DNA from: Oscillospiraceae bacterium
GTDB lineage: Bacteria; Bacillota; Clostridia; Oscillospirales; Ruminococcaceae
Assembly: GCA_003516865.1 (NCBI GenBank)
Contig: DPBR01000065.1
Span: forward strand, 1 to 17,718
Direction of reading: 5' to 3'
DNA: 17,718 nucleotides
The translations under genes were made by a program, and so were the position numbers. Below, piece by piece: positions 13,653-17,718 of this stretch. The notes beneath the pieces are model-generated. The model made no database searches. It saw only the letters and a program-made list of their open reading frames with translations, and was not told the origin of the DNA. Within the stretch, counting starts at the first letter, position 1; each line of letters opens with the position of its first letter.

Positions 13653-14759
13653 ATGACAAAAATTGTGAAATTTATTAAGAGCGAGGTCGTTTTGTGCATT
13701 GCGTTTTTGCTCGCTTTGCTTTCGATGATAATAACGCCGCCGAGCGCGGAATATCTGAATTACGTTGATTATTCCGTGCTTGCGATATTATTTTGCCTTA
13801 TGGTTACGGTTCAGGGGTTTGGAAAAACAGGACTTTTCGGCTTCCTTTCGTCTAAGCTCACGAGTCGCTTTAAGAACACGCGGACGCTTTCCGCAGCGCT
13901 TGTTTTGCTTTGTTTTGCGCTGTCGATGTTTATAACAAATGATGTTGCGCTGCTGACGTTCGTTCCGCTCACGATTATGCTGTTCAAGGGAAGGGAAAAG
14001 GCTGCAATTTACTGTATCGTCATTGAAACGGCAGCGGCGAATCTCGGCTCAATGGCTACCCCCATCGGCAACCCGCAAAATCTCTTCATCTACTCGCGCT
14101 ATAACTACAATCCCGCTGATTTTTTCGCGGTTATGCTGCCGATTTCGGGTGTTTGTTTTGCGCTTGTGCTTGCTTCGGTTTTTCTTGTTCCGTCTGAGAA
14201 AATCGAGCGTGACGACAGCGCCGTTTCGTTTAAGCCTTCGCGGAATTTTTTCGTTTACGCTGTTATTTTCGCCGTGTGTATCTGCACGGTAGCGAGAATA
14301 CTCGATTACAGGATAACCCTCGGCGTTACGCTCGCGGCGGCGCTTATCTTTGACAGGAAAATCCTCGCAAAACCCGATTATGCGCTTCTTTTCACGTTCG
14401 TCTGCTTTTTTGTGTTTGTGGGAAATATATCGGCGGTGCCGCAGGTGAAAGAGTTTATCGGTTCAATTCTTGACGGGAGAGAACTTCTTCTCGGCTGCGG
14501 GCTATCGCAGATAATAAGCAACGTTCCCTGCGCTATTATGCTTTCGGGCTTTACGCAAAACTCGGACGCGCTGCTTCTCGGCGTAAATATCGGCGGAATG
14601 GGAACGCTTATCGCTTCGCTTGCAAGTCTGATTTCATTTAAGCTTTATTCGCGCTCCGAAAATGCGCGGAAGGGAAAATATTTCGCCGTTTTCACCGTAT
14701 ATAACTTCGTTTTTCTCGCGATTTTGCTCGGATTTGAGTTTGTTCTGGGAAAAGTATAA
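13653..14759 (+). CDS. SLC13/ArsB-type anion permease (ion transporter superfamily)
   Basis: This is a polytopic membrane transporter of the IT superfamily, which carries dicarboxylates, citrate, sulfate or arsenite; the substrate cannot be read from sequence. The 368-residue protein has about ten hydrophobic segments and two related halves. The first half has SMFITNDVALLTFVPLTIML (91-110) and NLGSMATPIGNPQNLFIY (130-147). The second has IISNVPCAIMLSGF (287-300) and GVNIGGMGTLIASLAS (310-325). These paired (T/S)N(D/V)(V/P) and G-(S/T)-rich loops are the re-entrant substrate loops of the superfamily. The length is shorter than typical SLC13 (about 450) and closer to ArsB-like permeases. GAGAGGGTG precedes the ATG. 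It is a single-gene unit with its own promoter and terminator, divergent from pyrB. Confidence 0.85.
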   Translation: MTKIVKFIKSEVVLCIAFLLALLSMIITPPSAEYLNYVDYSVLAILFCLMVTVQGFGKTGLFGFLSSKLTSRFKNTRTLSAALVLLCFALSMFITNDVALLTFVPLTIMLFKGREKAAIYCIVIETAAANLGSMATPIGNPQNLFIYSRYNYNPADFFAVMLPISGVCFALVLASVFLVPSEKIERDDSAVSFKPSRNFFVYAVIFAVCICTVARILDYRITLGVTLAAALIFDRKILAKPDYALLFTFVCFFVFVGNISAVPQVKEFIGSILDGRELLLGCGLSQIISNVPCAIMLSGFTQNSDALLLGVNIGGMGTLIASLASLISFKLYSRSENARKGKYFAVFTVYNFVFLAILLGFEFVLGKV

Positions 14760-14767
14760 AAATTACC

Positions 14768-14798
14768 AAAAAAGCCGCGGTTATATACGGCTTTTTTT
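14768..14798 (+). terminator. Rho-independent terminator after the permease gene
   Basis: AAAAAAGCCG pairs with CGGCTTTTTT across a 10-base loop, and seven Ts follow the GC part of the stem. The A-run on the left side means it could also act on the opposite strand, though no gene reads into it from there. Confidence 0.85.
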
Positions 14799-14820
14799 AT
14801 ATATAAAATTACAAAAGCAC

Positions 14821-14849
14821 TTGAAAAAAGTCGCGTTTTGTGGTAAAAT
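14821..14849 (+). promoter_or_regulatory. Sigma-A promoter of glyA
   Basis: TTGAAA (14821-14826), a 17-base spacer and TAAAAT (14844-14849), with TGG just before the -10. The leader is only about 30 bases, so no glycine, THF or purine riboswitch is present here. Confidence 0.7.
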
Positions 14850-14887
14850 GAATATGTAGTATTTTTCATTTTTGAAAGGAGCACATT

Positions 14888-16141
14888 ATGTATAGCGATT
14901 TAATGGATAGTATCGGATTTCTCGGTGGTTACGATAAAGAGGTTGCCGACGCCATGGGGCTTGAGCTGAAGCGCCAGAAACGTAATCTCGAACTTATCGC
15001 GAGCGAGAATATCGTTTCTCCAGCGGTTATGGCGGCAATGGGCAGCGTACTTACAAACAAGTATGCCGAGGGTTATCCCGGAAAGCGCTATTACGGCGGC
15101 TGCGAGAATGTTGATATTGTTGAAAATATCGCGATTGAGCGCGCGAAAAAGCTTTTCGGCGCGAAGTTCGCGAACGTTCAGGCTCACAGCGGCGCTCAGG
15201 CAAACACCGCGGTTTATGTTGCAATACTTCAGCCCGGCGATACCGTTATGGGTATGAGCCTTGCACATGGAGGTCACCTCACTCACGGCTCTCCCGTAAA
15301 CATTTCCGGTAAAATCTACAATTTCGTCCCCTACGGCACGAACGACGACGGTTTTATCGATTACGAGGAGCTTTACAAGCAGGCTAACAAGTGCAAGCCT
15401 AAGCTTATCGTTGCGGGCGCTTCCGCTTATCCGAGAGCAATCGACTTTGAGAAGCTTTCCGCAATCGCGAGAGCTGTCGGCGCTTATCTTATGGTTGATA
15501 TGGCGCATATCGCGGGTCTTGTTGCCGCAGGTCAGCACCAAAGCCCCGTTCCTTACGCGGATATCGTTACCACGACAACTCACAAGACGCTTCGCGGTCC
15601 GCGCGGCGGTCTGATACTCACGAACAACGAGTATCTCGCAAAGAAGATTAATTCCGCGATTTTCCCCGGAACTCAGGGCGGTCCGCTTATGCACGTTATC
15701 GCGGCTAAGGCGGTTTGCTTCGGAGAAGCGCTCAAGCCCGAATTTAAGGCTTACGGCGAGCAGATTGTCAAGAACGCAAAGGTTCTCGCGGATACGCTTC
15801 TCGAAAAGGGATTTAACCTTGTTTCCGGCGGCACGGATAACCACCTTATGCTCGTTGACCTGCGTCCTTTCAATATCACGGGCAAGGAGCTTGAAACCAA
15901 CCTTGACGCCGTTTATATCACAGTTAACAAGAACGCTATCCCCAACGATCCGCAGAAGCCCGCGTTTACAAGCGGCGTGAGAATAGGAACTCCGGCTGTT
16001 ACCACGCGCGGACTCAAGGAGGAGGATATGAAGGTTATCGGCGAGTGTATCTACCTCACCGCAAAGGACTTCAACGGTTCTGCGGATAAGGTTCGCGGAA
16101 TGGTAACCGAACTTACAAAGAAATATCCGCTTTACGAATAA
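14888..16141 (+). CDS. glyA: Serine hydroxymethyltransferase
   Basis: GlyA is a PLP enzyme interconverting serine plus tetrahydrofolate with glycine plus 5,10-methylene-THF, the main source of one-carbon units for purine and thymidylate synthesis. Its 417 residues match the family length. Motifs include NLELIASEN (33-41), NKYAEGYPGKRYYGG (57-71), VQAHSGAQAN (97-106), the PLP-contacting VDMAHIAG (203-210, D204 and H207), and TTTTHKTLRGPRGG (228-241) with the Schiff-base lysine at 233. Near the C-terminus, GVRIGTPAVTTRG is the usual pattern. AAAGGAG lies 6 bases before the ATG. The PRPP synthetase gene follows with 20 bases between stop and preferred start, so the two are likely cotranscribed from the glyA promoter, coupling one-carbon and PRPP supply. 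Confidence 0.97.
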   Translation: MYSDLMDSIGFLGGYDKEVADAMGLELKRQKRNLELIASENIVSPAVMAAMGSVLTNKYAEGYPGKRYYGGCENVDIVENIAIERAKKLFGAKFANVQAHSGAQANTAVYVAILQPGDTVMGMSLAHGGHLTHGSPVNISGKIYNFVPYGTNDDGFIDYEELYKQANKCKPKLIVAGASAYPRAIDFEKLSAIARAVGAYLMVDMAHIAGLVAAGQHQSPVPYADIVTTTTHKTLRGPRGGLILTNNEYLAKKINSAIFPGTQGGPLMHVIAAKAVCFGEALKPEFKAYGEQIVKNAKVLADTLLEKGFNLVSGGTDNHLMLVDLRPFNITGKELETNLDAVYITVNKNAIPNDPQKPAFTSGVRIGTPAVTTRGLKEEDMKVIGECIYLTAKDFNGSADKVRGMVTELTKKYPLYE

Positions 16142-16146
16142 TGCGT

Positions 16147-16152
16147 GGGAGG
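16147..16152 (+). promoter_or_regulatory. Ribosome binding site deciding the prs start
   Basis: GGGAGG lies 9 bases before ATG 16162. The earlier in-frame ATG at 16141, which overlaps the glyA stop as TAATG, has no recognisable site upstream, so 16162 is preferred. Confidence 0.6.
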
Positions 16153-16161
16153 ACAAGGGAA

Positions 16162-17313
16162 ATGACGACTGTAAAAAATACTGAGGTTCTTTATCAGGAG
16201 TATAACGAGGTTGCGCCTATCGGACTGATTGCACTGCGCGGTACGGAGGAGCTTGCCGCGCACATAAACAACTATCTTATACGCTGGGCTGAGCGCAACG
16301 GCAGACCTTACGATAACTTCATTATCGAAAGCGAGTGCCCGCGTTTTGCTTCGGGCGATGCAAAGGGTCTTATCAAGAGCACTGTTCGCGGAAAGGATTT
16401 GTTCATTCTCGTTGACGTTGGAAATTACAGCTGCAAGTATAAGTTCTTCGACAAGGAGAATTATATGTCGCCCGACGACCATTACGCTAACTTAAAGCGT
16501 ATTATTCAGGCGGCAAGCGGCAAACCTCACAGAATTAACGTAATTATGCCGCTACTTTACGGCGGACGTCAGCACAGACGTTCTTACCGTGAGAGCCTTG
16601 ACTGCGCCGTTATGCTTCAGGAACTTCACGCAATGGGCGTCGCGAACGTAATCACGGTTGACGCTCATGACCCGCGCGTGTGCAATGCGGTTCCTCTTAT
16701 GGGATTTGATAATGTAATTCCGTCTTATCAGGTGCTTAAAACGATGTTCAAGGCATTCCCCGACCTTATTGTAAATAAGGACAAATTTATGGTTATCAGC
16801 CCCGATGAAGGCGCGCTCAACAGAAATATGTTCTACGCTTCCGTCCTCGGCGTTGAAATGGGAATGTTCTACAAGCGCCGCGATTATTCTCAGATTGTCA
16901 ACGGAAGAAACCCGATTGTCGCTCACGAATATCTCGGTTCCGACGTTGAAGGAAAGACTGTTTTTGTCGCTGATGATATTATTTCAAGCGGCGAGTCGAT
17001 GCTTGATATTGCAAGAGAGCTGAGAAAACGCAAGGCAAAGCGCTTTTTCGCGTATGCAACCTATGGTATCTTCACGAACGGTCTTGAACAGTTCGACAAG
17101 GCTTATGAAGAGGGAATGCTTGACGCCGTTTTCGGAACAAACCTTACATATCGCTCGCCTGAACTTTTGAAGCGCGAGTGGTTCAAGGAAGTTGACGTAT
17201 CGAAGTATCTCGCGTACTTTATTGCATCGCTTAACCACGATACTTCCGTAAGCGCCGTTATCGACCCTGTGGAGAAGATAAACGCGCTTCTTGCAGAACA
17301 CAGAGGAAGATAA
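16162..17313 (+). CDS. prs: Ribose-phosphate pyrophosphokinase, long divergent form
   Basis: It probably makes PRPP from ribose 5-phosphate and ATP for nucleotide, histidine and tryptophan synthesis. Its 383 residues exceed classical Prs (about 315), mainly through N-terminal additions, but the landmarks remain in order. The ribose-binding stretch FASGDAKG..STVRGKDLFIL is at 62-83 and the ATP-loop equivalent GGRQHRRSYRE at 134-144 (classical RQDRK). The metal-site region VDAHDPR is at 166-172 (classical DLHADQ), SPDEGALNRN at 213-222, and the PRPP loop VADDIISSGES at 269-279 (classical VDDMIDTGGT). The catalytic residues look retained although the wording differs, so activity is likely. If started at ATG 16141 it would be 390 residues. 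Its place between glyA and rarA in one transcription unit fits a nucleotide-supply role. Confidence 0.85.
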   Translation: MTTVKNTEVLYQEYNEVAPIGLIALRGTEELAAHINNYLIRWAERNGRPYDNFIIESECPRFASGDAKGLIKSTVRGKDLFILVDVGNYSCKYKFFDKENYMSPDDHYANLKRIIQAASGKPHRINVIMPLLYGGRQHRRSYRESLDCAVMLQELHAMGVANVITVDAHDPRVCNAVPLMGFDNVIPSYQVLKTMFKAFPDLIVNKDKFMVISPDEGALNRNMFYASVLGVEMGMFYKRRDYSQIVNGRNPIVAHEYLGSDVEGKTVFVADDIISSGESMLDIARELRKRKAKRFFAYATYGIFTNGLEQFDKAYEEGMLDAVFGTNLTYRSPELLKREWFKEVDVSKYLAYFIASLNHDTSVSAVIDPVEKINALLAEHRGR

Positions 17314-17314
17314 A

Positions 17315-17718
17315 ATGCCTTTAGCAGACAAAATCCGCCCGAAAACGCTTGACGACGTTGTCGGGCAGCCTCATCTTATAGGCGAGGGAAAGCCGCTGCT
17401 CAGGATTATTCAGTCGGGAAAAATCCCGAATATGATATTCTACGGGCCATCGGGTGTGGGAAAAACCACAATTGCGAGGATTATCGCAGAGTCGGCGAAT
17501 ATGCGCCTGCACAAGCTAAACGGGACGTCCGCTTCAACTGCGGATATCAAGGAGATTGTCGCGGAGATTGACACTTTTCTCGGCTCAAACGGTATTCTGC
17601 TTTATCTTGACGAAATTCAGTATCTCAACAAAAAACAGCAGCAATCGCTTTTGGAATACATAGAAAACGGCAAAATAACCCTCATATCCTCGACTACCGA
17701 AAATCCGTATTTTTATGT
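17315..17718 (+). CDS. rarA: RarA/MgsA-like AAA+ ATPase, 5' part (runs off the window)
   Basis: This is a replication-associated recombination ATPase of the clamp-loader-like AAA+ group that acts at stalled forks. Only about 134 residues are in the window; the full family length is roughly 420-440, so the 3' part is cut by the window end rather than truncated. It opens with PLADKIRPKTLDDVVGQPHL (2-21), the family signature near the N-terminus. Walker A is GPSGVGKT (44-51) and Walker B LLYLDE (95-100), followed by a QQQSLL stretch and the sensor-1 region SSTTENPYF (125-133). Note DEIQYLNKKQQ instead of the usual DEIHRFNKAQQ. AGAGGAAG at 17302-17309 overlaps the end of prs and precedes the ATG by about 5 bases, so it belongs to the glyA-prs transcription unit. 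Confidence 0.88.
   Translation, partial: MPLADKIRPKTLDDVVGQPHLIGEGKPLLRIIQSGKIPNMIFYGPSGVGKTTIARIIAESANMRLHKLNGTSASTADIKEIVAEIDTFLGSNGILLYLDEIQYLNKKQQQSLLEYIENGKITLISSTTENPYFY

Noticed and set aside
14900..16156. A 418-codon open frame on the minus strand opposite glyA
   Set aside because: GlyA is unmistakable on the plus strand over the same bases. The antisense product has no family resemblance and no ribosome binding site or promoter that I can see.

Overview
The window is a contiguous piece of a bacterial chromosome that looks like a Clostridia-class Firmicute, probably an anaerobic Oscillospiraceae/Ruminococcaceae-type gut organism. This is inferred from strong AGGAG-type ribosome binding sites, sigma-A promoters of the form TTGAnn-N17/18-TATAAT, a ClpE-type unfoldase, a DUF5711 protein next to a CvpA protein, an ECF transporter module followed by truA, and a sodium-pumping decarboxylase membrane pair. 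No phage, IS element, CRISPR array, tRNA or rRNA was seen. Nearly every base lies in or close to a gene, and no gene-free stretch exceeds about 160 bases.

Layout: (1) 91-957, an rRNA-methyltransferase-like gene closed by a terminator. (2) 1077-4416, an operon for a fused EcfA1-EcfA2 ATPase, the EcfT transmembrane coupler and TruA; it has its own extended -10 promoter. (3) 4485-9764, an operon with an anchored beta-propeller-like DUF5711 protein, an enlarged CvpA-family membrane protein, a ClpE-like AAA+ unfoldase and a short-chain dehydrogenase; its promoter -35 overlaps the truA stop codon. (4) 9922-11689, a gamma/delta plus beta subunit pair of a Na+-translocating decarboxylase, with promoter and terminator. 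(5) 11751-12401, a cytoplasmic SIMPL (DUF541) protein that starts 15 bases after that terminator. (6) 12450-13526 on the minus strand, pyrB with a PyrI-like zinc-binding tail, separated from the SIMPL gene by a bidirectional terminator. (7) 13653-14759, an SLC13/ArsB-type permease transcribed divergently from pyrB; a 24-bp perfect palindrome lies between the two promoters. (8) 14888-17718+, glyA, a long-form PRPP synthetase and the 5' part of rarA.

The genes form ordinary metabolic and housekeeping modules: vitamin/metal uptake energisation, tRNA modification, proteostasis, sodium bioenergetics, one-carbon metabolism and nucleotide supply (glyA, prs and pyrB all feed nucleotide synthesis). 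I did not find a clearly new defence, mobile or signalling system. The points most worth a second look are the truncated PyrI-like tail on PyrB, the palindrome in the pyrB/permease divergent promoter, the operon linking a ClpE-like unfoldase with an acidic linker to DUF5711 and an expanded CvpA, and the decarboxylase pair lacking its alpha and biotin subunits.
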